From Pseudomonadota bacterium (GTDB taxonomy: Bacteria; Pseudomonadota; Gammaproteobacteria; Steroidobacterales; MnTg04): DNA of 64,000 nucleotides. Positions 17,425-25,939 of this stretch are shown piece by piece. The stretch spans positions 61,094 through 125,093 of the forward strand of contig JACZVC010000004.1 of assembly GCA_022572885.1 (NCBI GenBank). Reading direction: 5' to 3'. A model generated the notes under the pieces. It ran no database searches and was not told the DNA's origin. It saw nothing but the letters and a program-made list of their open reading frames with translations. Both the position numbers and the translations under genes were made by a program. How positions within the stretch are numbered: the first letter of the stretch is position 1; each line of letters starts with the position of its first letter.

Positions 17425-19308
17425 ATGTTGCCAAAGCTTAGCTTTGCATTGATTGGAGCGCTGCTCCTGTCTTCCTGCACTCAGGATGCCTACGATCCCG
17501 GTCGCGATTACTTTTCCTTTGCCAATAGCGATCAATTTGTCACCCGTCATCTTGACCTTGATCTCACCGTGGACTTCGATGCCAGGCAATTGGCGGGTAG
17601 TGTTCGTTTGTCCATGGAACGACTCGATCCGGCGGCGAGGGAACTGGTGCTCGACAGCCGTGCGCTGCATATCGAAAGTGTGAGCGTAGCTTTGCCGGAT
17701 GGTTTGGAATGGGATGCCGGATTTCGGATCGGCGCCAGTGACAAGATTCTGGGTGAGCCCCTGACCATCAGTTTGCCCGACGGCTTTGATCCGGATCCGG
17801 CATTCAGCGTGACAATTCACTACCGGACAGACCCGGGCGCCACGGCGCTGCAATGGCTGCCGCCGGAGCTTACCGCGGGCGGCAAACACCCGTTCCTGTT
17901 TTCACAGTCGCAGGACATACATGCACGGAGCTGGGTACCGTTGCAGGACACGCCATCGGTGCGGGTCAGTTATGCCGCCACGATTCGAACCCCGCCCGAG
18001 CTGCTGGCATTGATGAGCGCCGAAAACGATCCGTTGACGGTACGCAGCGGAGAGTATCGCTTCGAAATGCCGCAGCCTATACCCAGCTATTTGCTTGCGA
18101 TCGCCGTCGGCGATCTTTTCTTCGCGCCATTGGGGCCGCAAACAGGCGTATATGCCGAACCGGAAGTACTGGCGGCGGCGGCGTATGAGTTTGCCGATAC
18201 CCAGCACATGCTGAATGCGGCAGCCGAAATGTATGGCGACTATCAGTGGGGCCGTTATGATTTGCTTATTTTGCCGCCCAGTTTTCCTTATGGCGGCATG
18301 GAGAATCCCAGGCTCTCATTTATTACGCCTACTATCCTCGCCGGCGATCGCAGCCTGGTTTCGCTGATCGCCCACGAGCTTGCCCATTCTTGGTCGGGAA
18401 ACCTGGTCAGCAACCAGACCTGGCGCGATATCTGGTTGAACGAAGGCGTAACCAGCTACCTGGACAAGCGCCTGATGGAAGTGCTTTTTGGCAAAGAACG
18501 AGCTGACGAAGAACGGGTCATCGATTACCGGGAATTGATCGAGCAGCTCCCCGATATCAAGCCCGAGATGCAGGCCCTGGCGCCGAGGCTCAGCCGCGAG
18601 GACATCGAGAAAACGCGGGGCACGGTGTATTACAAGAAAGGCCAGCTCTTGCTGGAATACCTGGAACATGCATTCGGTCGGGATGTTTTCGACGAATTCC
18701 TGGCCGCCTACTTCGCTCATTTCCGGTTTCAGGCCATTACCAGTGAACAGTTTCTTGGCTATCTGAAGGAGAACCTCCTGGACCGGTATCCTGGCAAGGT
18801 CAGTCAGGCGCAGGTGGAACAATGGCTTTATCAGCCGGGCCTGCCGGAAGACGCGGTGATTCCGCAATCTGAATCGCTGCGTAGAGCCGCCGATCTGGCA
18901 TTACAGTGGGCGGGTGGCGAAGTCTCCCTTGAGTCGGCGCCACTTGCGGACTGGAGTTCTCATGCCATCGTGCATTTCATTAACTCGCTGCCGGATACGC
19001 TCAGCAACGAGCAGCTAATGGAGCTGGATCAGGGAAATGGCTTGAGTTCAACGAGGAACGCCGAAATCAGTCGAGCCTGGTTCATCCAGGTGGCCAAACG
19101 CAGATACCAGCCTGCTTACGAGTCGATGCGGCAGCACCTGATCCGGTACGGGCGGATGCGGCTGGTGGTGCCGGTATACAAGGCTTTGGTCGAAAACGGT
19201 CAGGACCAGGCGCTGGCGGAAGAAATTTTTGCCCTGGCGAAGCCCGGCTACCACCCGATAACGATCATGGCCGCGGGGTCGGTGTTGGGCGATACGGCCG
19301 GCCAATAG
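17425..19308 (+). CDS. M1-family aminopeptidase (LTA4-hydrolase-like) lipoprotein
   Basis: A lipoprotein signal (L-L-L-S-S-C near residue 18) precedes an M1 peptidase of about 627 residues. G-G-M-E-N-P (near residue 290) binds the peptide N-terminus. The zinc site H-E-L-A-H-S-W is near 316, with the third ligand in W-L-N-E-G. The tyrosine-containing Y-Y-K-K-G-Q stretch and a C-terminal helical domain follow. The order matches the aminopeptidase B/LTA4 hydrolase branch. ATG 17425 is preceded by GAGGTG; an earlier frame start at 17392 lies within the terminator hairpin. Confidence 0.9.
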   Translation: MLPKLSFALIGALLLSSCTQDAYDPGRDYFSFANSDQFVTRHLDLDLTVDFDARQLAGSVRLSMERLDPAARELVLDSRALHIESVSVALPDGLEWDAGFRIGASDKILGEPLTISLPDGFDPDPAFSVTIHYRTDPGATALQWLPPELTAGGKHPFLFSQSQDIHARSWVPLQDTPSVRVSYAATIRTPPELLALMSAENDPLTVRSGEYRFEMPQPIPSYLLAIAVGDLFFAPLGPQTGVYAEPEVLAAAAYEFADTQHMLNAAAEMYGDYQWGRYDLLILPPSFPYGGMENPRLSFITPTILAGDRSLVSLIAHELAHSWSGNLVSNQTWRDIWLNEGVTSYLDKRLMEVLFGKERADEERVIDYRELIEQLPDIKPEMQALAPRLSREDIEKTRGTVYYKKGQLLLEYLEHAFGRDVFDEFLAAYFAHFRFQAITSEQFLGYLKENLLDRYPGKVSQAQVEQWLYQPGLPEDAVIPQSESLRRAADLALQWAGGEVSLESAPLADWSSHAIVHFINSLPDTLSNEQLMELDQGNGLSSTRNAEISRAWFIQVAKRRYQPAYESMRQHLIRYGRMRLVVPVYKALVENGQDQALAEEIFALAKPGYHPITIMAAGSVLGDTAGQ

Positions 19309-19315
19309 GCCACTG

Positions 19316-19816
19316 CTACCAGCGCAATTCGTCGGCGCCTTCCGCGGCGGTTGCGAGCGCCACCATGCCGCTTGCCATCGCACACAGGCGGCCTTCGCTA
19401 AACAGGTTTCCCTCGACAAAACAAACGCTGTCGGATCGTTTCAGCGCAACCGCGTATGCGGTGACCGTCGGTCCATGAATCGCGCGGATAAATTTGATCG
19501 ACAATTCAACCGTGCCCGCCGGCTGACCCAGATAATGAACGGCCCCGGCGACACCCAGCGATGCATCCAACAAGCCGGCCACCACGGCGCCGTTGACGTA
19601 GTCGCTGCCCAGCCCGCCCAGATGCTGTGGCAGGATCTCCGTAAGCACGACCTTGACGACGGTATCGTCGCTGATATCGAGTTTACTGCCAAAAGCGACC
19701 ATGGCCGGCAAGGCGTTGAAATCCCGCTGCCACTGATAACGCTGGTTTTCATCCATGGGGATGGCTTTGCCCCGCGCCTTGAGGCTTTGAATCGATGTTT
19801 TCTCTTTAATGTCCAT
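19316..19816 (-). CDS. PaaI-like hotdog thioesterase
   Basis: About 166 residues with the hotdog-fold pattern of PaaI/YigI-type acyl-CoA thioesterases: V-N-G-A-V-V-A-G-L-L-D near residue 80 in the helix region, with catalytic Asp and Asn positions, followed by the strand G-x-A-x-T-V-E-L-S-I-K-F. It has an N-terminal extension of about 40 residues. ATG 19816 is preferred; 19867 is an alternative with no support. It is transcribed divergently from the Rieske oxygenase gene. Confidence 0.75.
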   Translation of the reverse strand: MDIKEKTSIQSLKARGKAIPMDENQRYQWQRDFNALPAMVAFGSKLDISDDTVVKVVLTEILPQHLGGLGSDYVNGAVVAGLLDASLGVAGAVHYLGQPAGTVELSIKFIRAIHGPTVTAYAVALKRSDSVCFVEGNLFSEGRLCAMASGMVALATAAEGADELRW

Positions 19817-19920
19817 CGTTTGCTGCGATTGCGTGGACCAGGCAGGCTGGCAGCCGTATTCTGACACGAGAGATTGCCTCAGTCACCGTGCTTTTGGGTC
19901 AAACCCTGGTGGAAAAATCG

Positions 19921-21096
19921 ATGAATCAACCTGGACAAAGTTCGCCTGGCAATCAGATCAGCATGAGCCTGCCGGCCTGGACCTATAGGCATGCGGAGTT
20001 TTTTGAACTGGAAAAACAACGCATATTCAGGCGTTCCTGGCAGGTCGTTTGCCATGTATCGGACATCCCGGAGCCGGGCGATTATTTTCGCTTCGATTTC
20101 CTCGATGAACCTCTGGTCGTTTTGCGAGACAAGCGGCGAGCTGTGCGGGCTTTTGCCAATGTCTGCCGTCACCGGGCAGCGAGGCTGCTGGATGGTGAAA
20201 ATGGCAGCATGCGCGGAAGCTGTAGCGATGGACTGATCCGTTGCCCATACCACGCCTGGACTTATGACCTGGATGGCCGGTTGGCCCATATGCCCCATGA
20301 GGGGTCTTATCAGGGCTTCCGGAAACAGGATTGCCGTCTGCCGGAAATTGCTGCCGATATCTGGATGGGGTTTATTTTTGTCTCGCTGGAACCGGCCACG
20401 CCAACTGTCGGCGAGATCATGGCGCCATTTGACGAAAGCCTGTCCCCGTTACGCATGGATCAGATGAAAGCACTGGGCCGGGTTAGCCTGAGGTCGCGCA
20501 AGGTCAACTGGAAAAACGTTGTGGACAATTATGTAGACGGTCTGCACATCAATGTGGCGCACCCGGGTTTGCGCGGCGTCGCCGGCAAGAATTATCGCTT
20601 GAGCGCCGGTGAGCATGTTCAGCACATTCAGTCGCAATTGCATGACAGCGGGTCGCTCGGCTGGTCCGAGCGCATGTATTTGAAAGTGCTGCCGGAGCGT
20701 GCCGACCTGCCCGCTGAGCGTCGCCGGCTGTGGGAATATTTTCTGCTGTGGCCGAACACGGCATTCGATATTTACCCGGACCAGGTGGACTTCATGCAAA
20801 TGTTGCCGCTTAGCTCCGGGGAAACCCTGATTCGCGAGATTTCCTATGCCCTGCCCGATGAATCGCGGGAAATGCGGCTGGCCCGCTACCTGAACTGGCG
20901 GGTCAACCGGAAAGTCAACGCGGAAGACAAGGACCTGACCGAGAGAGTGCAGCACGGCATGGGCAGCAGCGGTTTCAAACAAGGGCCGCTCGCGAGCAAT
21001 GAAGTCTGTCTCAGGTTATTTGCCGACAAAATTCGCAGTATTTTGCCCGTTGCAAAGCTGGCCGAGGAACCGGCGGGGCCTCTGGCACCGGAATAG
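19921..21096 (+). CDS. Rieske non-haem iron oxygenase, alpha subunit
   Basis: The N-terminal Rieske domain has C-R-H-R near residue 78 and C-P-Y-H-A-W about 20 residues later for the 2Fe-2S cluster. The catalytic mononuclear iron site has D-x2-H-x4-H in V-D-G-L-H-I-N-V-A-H near residue 205. The overall shape (391 residues) matches ring-hydroxylating and quaternary-amine demethylating oxygenases such as those for glycine betaine or stachydrine. The reductase subunit is not adjacent. The next gene starts two bases after this stop, so this oxygenase and the amidinohydrolase are made together. ATG 19921 is preceded by GTGGAAAAA. Confidence 0.85.
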   Translation: MNQPGQSSPGNQISMSLPAWTYRHAEFFELEKQRIFRRSWQVVCHVSDIPEPGDYFRFDFLDEPLVVLRDKRRAVRAFANVCRHRAARLLDGENGSMRGSCSDGLIRCPYHAWTYDLDGRLAHMPHEGSYQGFRKQDCRLPEIAADIWMGFIFVSLEPATPTVGEIMAPFDESLSPLRMDQMKALGRVSLRSRKVNWKNVVDNYVDGLHINVAHPGLRGVAGKNYRLSAGEHVQHIQSQLHDSGSLGWSERMYLKVLPERADLPAERRRLWEYFLLWPNTAFDIYPDQVDFMQMLPLSSGETLIREISYALPDESREMRLARYLNWRVNRKVNAEDKDLTERVQHGMGSSGFKQGPLASNEVCLRLFADKIRSILPVAKLAEEPAGPLAPE

Positions 21097-21098
21097 AC

Positions 21099-21977
21099 AT
21101 GGAGTTGTCCGTGCGCAACGAATGGGGTTCGATCGATACGCTGTTGATGCGGCATCCAAGGGAGGCCTTTGCAAACCAGGCGCAGATAGACCGGCAATGG
21201 CAGGCGCTCAATTACCGTGCCGCCCCGGATTTTGTGGTCGCGTGCCGGGAATTCGATGCCTTGCTCGAATTGTTGGCGCCGAGAGTCAACAAGATTGAAC
21301 TGTTGCCGGTCGATGGCAGCAGTATCGATTCGTTGTATCTTCGTGATTCCAGCGTCTTATGCGATGCGGGTTCCATCCTTTGCCGAATGGGCAAGAAAAA
21401 CCGGGCCGGTGAACCACCCGCAGTTGCAACCTGGCTAAGTGAAAATAGCCACGAGATAGCGGGCAGGATTGTCGATGATGGGCTGCTCGAAGGTGGCGAT
21501 CTGCTCTGGCTCGATGAGCGTACCGTTGCTATCGGTCAGGGTTATCGGAGCAATCTTCAAGGCCTTGAGCAGTTTTCAAAATTCGCCGGCAATGATGTCG
21601 ATGTGATTGCCGTACCTTTGCCGCATTGGAAGGGGCCAACCGACGTATTGCACCTGATGTCCGTGATCAGTCCGCTGGACCGGGATCTGGCCCTGGTTCA
21701 TTCGCCACTGATGCCGGTGGTTTTCCGCGAGTATCTTTTGTCGCGGGATATTCGGCTGCTCGAGGTTCCCGCAGCGGAATATCCGGAACTCGCCTGCAAT
21801 GTGCTGGCGCTCGGGCCCCGATTGTGCCTGATGGTATCGGGCAATCCGCTGACCCGGGCTTTACTGGAAAAAGCCGGCTGTGAAGTCCTGGTTTTTTCCG
21901 GCGACGACATTTGCCGGAAGGGGGAAGGAGGGCCGACCTGCCTGACCCGGCCATTGCGGCGTGCAGCGACCCGATGA
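21099..21977 (+). CDS. Amidinotransferase-family hydrolase (DDAH/arginine-deiminase-like)
   Basis: A 292-residue pentein-fold enzyme. The catalytic set of dimethylarginine dimethylaminohydrolases can be seen: Glu in L-L-E-G-G-D near residue 131, His in V-L-H-L-M-S near 186, and the nucleophile Cys in G-P-T-C-L-T-R-P near 280. It should hydrolyse a guanidino group, giving citrulline from an arginine derivative plus ammonia or a methylamine. Tight coupling to a Rieske oxygenase suggests an N-methylated guanidino or quaternary-amine substrate, which is inference. Just after the catalytic Cys the DNA runs into the tail of an unrelated cytochrome. Confidence 0.8.
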   Translation: MELSVRNEWGSIDTLLMRHPREAFANQAQIDRQWQALNYRAAPDFVVACREFDALLELLAPRVNKIELLPVDGSSIDSLYLRDSSVLCDAGSILCRMGKKNRAGEPPAVATWLSENSHEIAGRIVDDGLLEGGDLLWLDERTVAIGQGYRSNLQGLEQFSKFAGNDVDVIAVPLPHWKGPTDVLHLMSVISPLDRDLALVHSPLMPVVFREYLLSRDIRLLEVPAAEYPELACNVLALGPRLCLMVSGNPLTRALLEKAGCEVLVFSGDDICRKGEGGPTCLTRPLRRAATR

Positions 21978-22093
21978 CGACGCCGATGGCCTCGGCATCG
22001 AGCGATGCCGATATTGCAGACCTGGCTGCATTTTATGCGGCCCAGTCCTGCAAAAAAGAATTTATCGATAAATTAAGTACTTGGCCCGGCTAG
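21966..22093 (+). pseudogene. Remnant of a c-type cytochrome C-terminus
   Basis: In a frame different from the preceding amidinohydrolase, these bases encode D-P-M-T-T-P-M-A-S-A followed by DADIADLAAFYAAQ. This is the end of class-I cytochromes c (the methionine ligand region and the last helix). The CxxCH haem site and the first two thirds are absent, and no start codon or leader fits. The fragment lies against the amidinohydrolase 3' end and overlaps the converging gene by 21 bp. It is probably the scar of a deletion that joined two genes. Confidence 0.45.
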
Positions 22094-23176
22094 CGGTCTG
22101 TCCTGGCCGGGCTTCTCGGTGTTTGCAATATATTTCTGCAGACCGGGGTCCAGCCGAGTCGGGTCCAGGCCGCTGGCTGGCGGCAGGGCTCTCGAGTTGG
22201 CGGTGTTCCAGAACAGGACATTTGCCGCCAAGGCCCGATCGAGCAGGTCATCGTTCAGTGCCGCCAGGGTTTTGCCTGTGTAGGTGTCCTCCAGCTTCAA
22301 ACCCAGCTCGCGGCCGATTGCGACGGCTTTCCTGCCTTCAGGGGTGCTGCGCGCATATCCCGCACCGAGATATCGCTGGCGTATATCGAATCGCTCCGGG
22401 TCGAACGGCAGATCCGGGAAATTATCGTCGTATTTCCTCAGGCGCATGACCGTGCGCCGCCACAGCGATTCCAGCACGCGCGGATTCGCCACTGACTCAT
22501 CGACAACTCTGACCGCGACGATGCGGCTGTCGAGCCTTGCGGCGGCAAGACCCAGCCCCAGCCCTGCGACACTGCCGGTCGTACCCATCGCCATATAGAT
22601 GAAATCGGGCTCCGCCAGCAAACCCTGTTCGATTTGCATGCGGAGTTCGAATGCCGCGCTGACAAAACCTGTTGCACCGGTTGCGTTTGAACCGCCGGCG
22701 GGGATGATCAGCGGATAAACGCCGGTTCTCTTTTTCTCGCGCCTGAGTTCTATGATTGCCGCTGTCGCCTGTTCGCTAATGTCTGGATAATCGCAGGTTC
22801 GCGCGCCGCTGCGCGCCACGGCGGCAAGATTGGCCGCAAGATAAGATGTGGCGGGTTGCCGGGAAAGAATCGCGATGCAATCGAGGCCGAGTTTTCTACT
22901 GCAGCGCGCGGTTGCCAGCACGTGATTTGAACCCGCCACGCCGAAGGTCATGACGGCCTTGCGATTTTCAGCGAGCGCACGACCGAGCAGAAACTCCAGT
23001 TTGCGCATCTTGTTGCCGCCGTACAGCGGGCTGCTCAGGTCATCGCGCTTGATCCAGACCCGCTTGCCAGGTTGTCCCGGCCAGCCTCGCCGGGTAATCG
23101 GCGTAGGCAGATTGGTCAGCGAGACCCAAGGCAGACCGCCGCCCAGACCCGGGTAGTATTCAAACAAGGCTGCCAC
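22073..23176 (-). CDS. D-cysteine desulfhydrase/ACC-deaminase-like PLP enzyme
   Basis: A fold-type II PLP enzyme of 367 residues. The Schiff-base lysine lies in Y-G-G-N-K-M-R-K near residue 57, followed by the S-N-H motif (G-V-A-G-S-N-H near 83) that holds the substrate carboxylate, and a glycine-rich T-T-G-S-V-A-G phosphate loop. This is typical of D-cysteine desulfhydrase and 1-aminocyclopropane-1-carboxylate deaminase. It is longer than the usual ~330 residues because of a middle insertion. The EamA-type exporter gene lies 4 bp upstream on the same strand, so the pair probably forms an operon. The exact substrate is unsure. Confidence 0.8.
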   Translation of the reverse strand: MAALFEYYPGLGGGLPWVSLTNLPTPITRRGWPGQPGKRVWIKRDDLSSPLYGGNKMRKLEFLLGRALAENRKAVMTFGVAGSNHVLATARCSRKLGLDCIAILSRQPATSYLAANLAAVARSGARTCDYPDISEQATAAIIELRREKKRTGVYPLIIPAGGSNATGATGFVSAAFELRMQIEQGLLAEPDFIYMAMGTTGSVAGLGLGLAAARLDSRIVAVRVVDESVANPRVLESLWRRTVMRLRKYDDNFPDLPFDPERFDIRQRYLGAGYARSTPEGRKAVAIGRELGLKLEDTYTGKTLAALNDDLLDRALAANVLFWNTANSRALPPASGLDPTRLDPGLQKYIANTEKPGQDRPLAGPST

Positions 23177-23180
23177 CTCT

Positions 23181-24143
23181 TCAGCTTACCTTGTCGGCTT
23201 GCCCCCGCTCCATTTTTTTCGTGTTGTTCCGGCGGCCGCCCATGGCGGTTACGATCGAACCGCCGACCACCAGGACGGCGCCTGTCAGAGCCAGCGCTCC
23301 AAGGTTCTCGCTGGCCAGCCGGTCGGGAAACGAGCGACTGTAGATTTCGGCAAAAGACAGGGTCAGCAGTGGCGTAATCGCAAGGATCGCGCTGACCCTG
23401 GTCGCCTGCCAGTGATTCAGTGCTTCGGCAAAAGCGCCATAGGCGACCAGGGTATTGACGGAAGCCAACAGCAGCAGACCCAGCGCAAAACCGTTTATTT
23501 CGAATATTGCCGAAGGACGCGCCCAGGGCCAGAACAGCAACATCGACGCACAATAGAGCAGGAACATGATCTGGTTCGATTTCAGGTGCCGCAGCAACTG
23601 TTTCTGCGCCAGCGCGTATGCCGCCCAGCTTGCAGATGCCACCACGACCATCAGCACGCCGCTGGTATAGGCGCCGAGACCGGTGAACATCTCGGCTAGC
23701 CGATCATTGAAAAACAAACCCATGCCGCTCGTCAGGATCAGTACGCCGATCCACTGCCGACGTTCGAATCGTTCGCCGAAGAGCAGCAGCCCCCCTGCCA
23801 TCAGCATGATGGGTGCCAGTTGTATGACGACTTGTGCGGTCCCGGGGCTGACCAGATTCAGGCTCAGAAGATACAGCAGGTAGTTGCCGGTCAGCCCGAC
23901 AACCGCGATCAGCAGCAACCAGCGGGCGTTTGTCGACAGGCTGCCGATGGCGGGAAACCTGGCCGTTGCCCCGAGATATACTCCGACCACCAAGGCTGCG
24001 ATCAGGAATCGATACCAGGTGATGGTGGCCGCATCCATATGCGCGAGCAAAAGTTTCAGCACGATCGGCAAAACGCCCCACATCGAAACCGTGGTGAGCG
24101 ACAACAGCAGACCCAGTCGCCATCGTCCGGTCGTTTGATGCAT
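23181..24143 (-). CDS. EamA/DMT-family exporter
   Basis: About ten hydrophobic segments in two EamA repeats over 320 residues, the standard layout for the DMT superfamily. The N-terminal S-M-W-G-V-L-P segment corresponds to the family-typical first helix. The Lys- and Arg-rich C-terminal tail lies in the cytoplasm. It is immediately upstream of, and co-oriented with, the D-cysteine desulfhydrase-like gene. Export of an amino acid related to that enzyme is a reasonable guess. Confidence 0.8.
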   Translation of the reverse strand: MHQTTGRWRLGLLLSLTTVSMWGVLPIVLKLLLAHMDAATITWYRFLIAALVVGVYLGATARFPAIGSLSTNARWLLLIAVVGLTGNYLLYLLSLNLVSPGTAQVVIQLAPIMLMAGGLLLFGERFERRQWIGVLILTSGMGLFFNDRLAEMFTGLGAYTSGVLMVVVASASWAAYALAQKQLLRHLKSNQIMFLLYCASMLLFWPWARPSAIFEINGFALGLLLLASVNTLVAYGAFAEALNHWQATRVSAILAITPLLTLSFAEIYSRSFPDRLASENLGALALTGAVLVVGGSIVTAMGGRRNNTKKMERGQADKVS

Positions 24144-24295
24144 GGTTTTATTCCTGACAGTTCGCGAAAAGCAGAAAGCTTATTCCTGTGTCCGGCCGGA
24201 AGCCACCCGGTGCATGGTTTTTCTTCGCTGTCGGCGGTTATGCAGGTTTGAGTGATTTAGAGATTCACCGGTTTCCCGGGTCGTGATCGAAAATC

Positions 24296-24310
24296 AACAC
24301 ATCGTGTGTT
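24296..24310. promoter_or_regulatory. Perfect palindrome in the divergent promoter region of the sheath gene
   Basis: AACACA (24296-24301) and TGTGTT (24305-24310) are perfect inverse repeats around TCG. The site lies 40 bp before the sheath-protein start in the 207-bp gap between it and the divergent exporter gene. Position and symmetry fit an operator for a dimeric regulator, but chance is not excluded. Confidence 0.35.
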
Positions 24311-24350
24311 AATTTGTCCGGGTCCACACTATTGGCTATCGGAGCAAGCC

Positions 24351-25925
24351 GTGCCTGACCGCTATACGCCGGGCATCCTGGTTGAAGAATCAGTTGCGCC
24401 AGAGCAGGCTATTGAAAATGCCGCCGCCGCGATCACTGCTTTCGTTGGCCGCACCTTGCGCGGACCGCTTGATCTGCCCACCGAAATCAATAGTTTCCGC
24501 GACTTTAACGAGGTTTTCGGTAGTCTCTGGCGTTCGAGTCCGCTGTCTTTCTCGGTCGAGCAATATTTCTTACAAGGTGGCCGGAAGGCGATTATCGTTC
24601 GTGTTATCAATGGCGGAAGCAGCGCCACAATAGAAATTCCGTGCGGCGAGGAAATGCTGACGCTCGAGGCCAGGTCGCCGGGTGCGCACGAAGCACTGCG
24701 CGTATCGATCGATTACGACAATATCGAAGACAGTAACGAGCAGCTTTTCAATATTGTCATTCAGCGATTGCGTGACCAGCGCTCGACCATCGTCGCGGAC
24801 CAGGAAATTTACCGCTGTGTCGGGATGACAGAAAACGACAGCGGGAATATTGCCAATGTCCTGCTCGATTCAGATCTGATGCGGGTCGTTGGCGAGGTGC
24901 CTTCGCAGCGGCCCGACCGGACCGTAAAAAATAGCGCGTTGGCGGAAGTGGCTTACCTGGGGGTGTCAGCGAAGGGGAGCGACGGTAGTGAAACGACCGA
25001 TTACGATCTGATCGGTTCGGCCGCAGAGGCCACCGGCATGCACGCTCTGCAGAAAGTGCCTTGTTTCAATTTTCTCGTGTTACCGGCGCATGCGCGCGGC
25101 GAGGGACCGGGCCCGGTCGCGTTGCTGGCTGCGGCACGATTGTGCCGGCAGCGTGGAGCGATATTGCTGACCGACCCCGATGCGGCATGGAGCAACCCGG
25201 CCGACGCGATCGCCGGTATCAGGCGACTGAATTTTGCCAGCGACAATGCCGTGATGTTTTATCCCTGGCTAAAGACGATCAATCGGCTGACCGGTAGAAT
25301 GGAAGATTTCCCGCCATCCGGTGCAATGGCAGGCTATCTGGCGCGTGGTTCGGCCGATGGCAAAGTCTGGCGAAAGCCGGAGGAAACCCAGGTTCTGCTG
25401 CGCGGTGGGATACGCATTTCCCGGATCGTGCCGGATGACCAGGCCGTTCACCTGCGGGCGTTGGGGGTCAACGTTCTCAGCAAGCATGGTTCGCTCGTGC
25501 AAACCGGTTCCGAGCTGATGACCCTGGGTCCGGGTCCGGGCGGCAGCCGGTCGCTGCGCGCCAGGCGGGTCTTGCAACAGTCCATCGAAAGCATTCGCCA
25601 GGGAACCCGCTGGATAGTGTTCCAGAAAAACGATGAGTACCTGTGGAAAAAGGTTCGTCTCCAGGTGGAGGCCTATCTTGCCAAAATACACCGTGAGGGA
25701 GCTTTCCCCGCCGGCAAGCAGAGTCAGGCCTGGTTCGTCCTGTGCGGGCCCAAGACCCACAGCGAAATCGATCTCGTGGAAGGCGCACTGAACATCATCG
25801 TAGCCCTTGCCCCCGTTCGGCCCGGTCAGTTCCTTGTTTACCGGATCCGTCATCTGATTGGCCGATCGGATGTGACCCGGGTCATCGGCCTGGAACTGGA
25901 AAGCATTAATTATCTGAGCGGCTGA
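24351..25925 (+). CDS. Orphan contractile-tail sheath protein
   Basis: A 524-residue protein with the tail-sheath plan of phage tails, R-type pyocins and extracellular contractile injection systems. The start Y-T-P-G-I-L-V-E-E-S with A-A-I-T-A-F-V-G-R about 25 residues later, then E-V-F-G and Y-F-x-x-G-G-R-K, is the classic N-terminal sheath handle. The C-terminal domain has F-Q-K-N-D-E-Y-L-W-K-K-V and A-P-V-R-P-G-Q-F, as in sheath C-terminal domains that bind the tube. No tube, baseplate, spike or AAA ATPase gene is nearby. GTG 24351 is chosen because GGAG sits seven bases upstream; the frame is open to 24306. The flanks are ordinary metabolic genes. The frame is complete, so it is not an obvious pseudogene. 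Confidence 0.8.
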   Translation: MPDRYTPGILVEESVAPEQAIENAAAAITAFVGRTLRGPLDLPTEINSFRDFNEVFGSLWRSSPLSFSVEQYFLQGGRKAIIVRVINGGSSATIEIPCGEEMLTLEARSPGAHEALRVSIDYDNIEDSNEQLFNIVIQRLRDQRSTIVADQEIYRCVGMTENDSGNIANVLLDSDLMRVVGEVPSQRPDRTVKNSALAEVAYLGVSAKGSDGSETTDYDLIGSAAEATGMHALQKVPCFNFLVLPAHARGEGPGPVALLAAARLCRQRGAILLTDPDAAWSNPADAIAGIRRLNFASDNAVMFYPWLKTINRLTGRMEDFPPSGAMAGYLARGSADGKVWRKPEETQVLLRGGIRISRIVPDDQAVHLRALGVNVLSKHGSLVQTGSELMTLGPGPGGSRSLRARRVLQQSIESIRQGTRWIVFQKNDEYLWKKVRLQVEAYLAKIHREGAFPAGKQSQAWFVLCGPKTHSEIDLVEGALNIIVALAPVRPGQFLVYRIRHLIGRSDVTRVIGLELESINYLSG

Positions 25926-25939
25926 ACAACCGCAGCCTG

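Noticed and set aside
17981..18000. GATTCGAAC stretch resembling a tRNA T-loop
   Set aside because: It lies inside the M1 peptidase coding frame and no cloverleaf forms around it.
24351..25925. Sheath gene as part of a prophage
   Set aside because: No integrase, capsid, tail tube, lysis or repressor gene lies within tens of kilobases; the flanks are metabolic genes.
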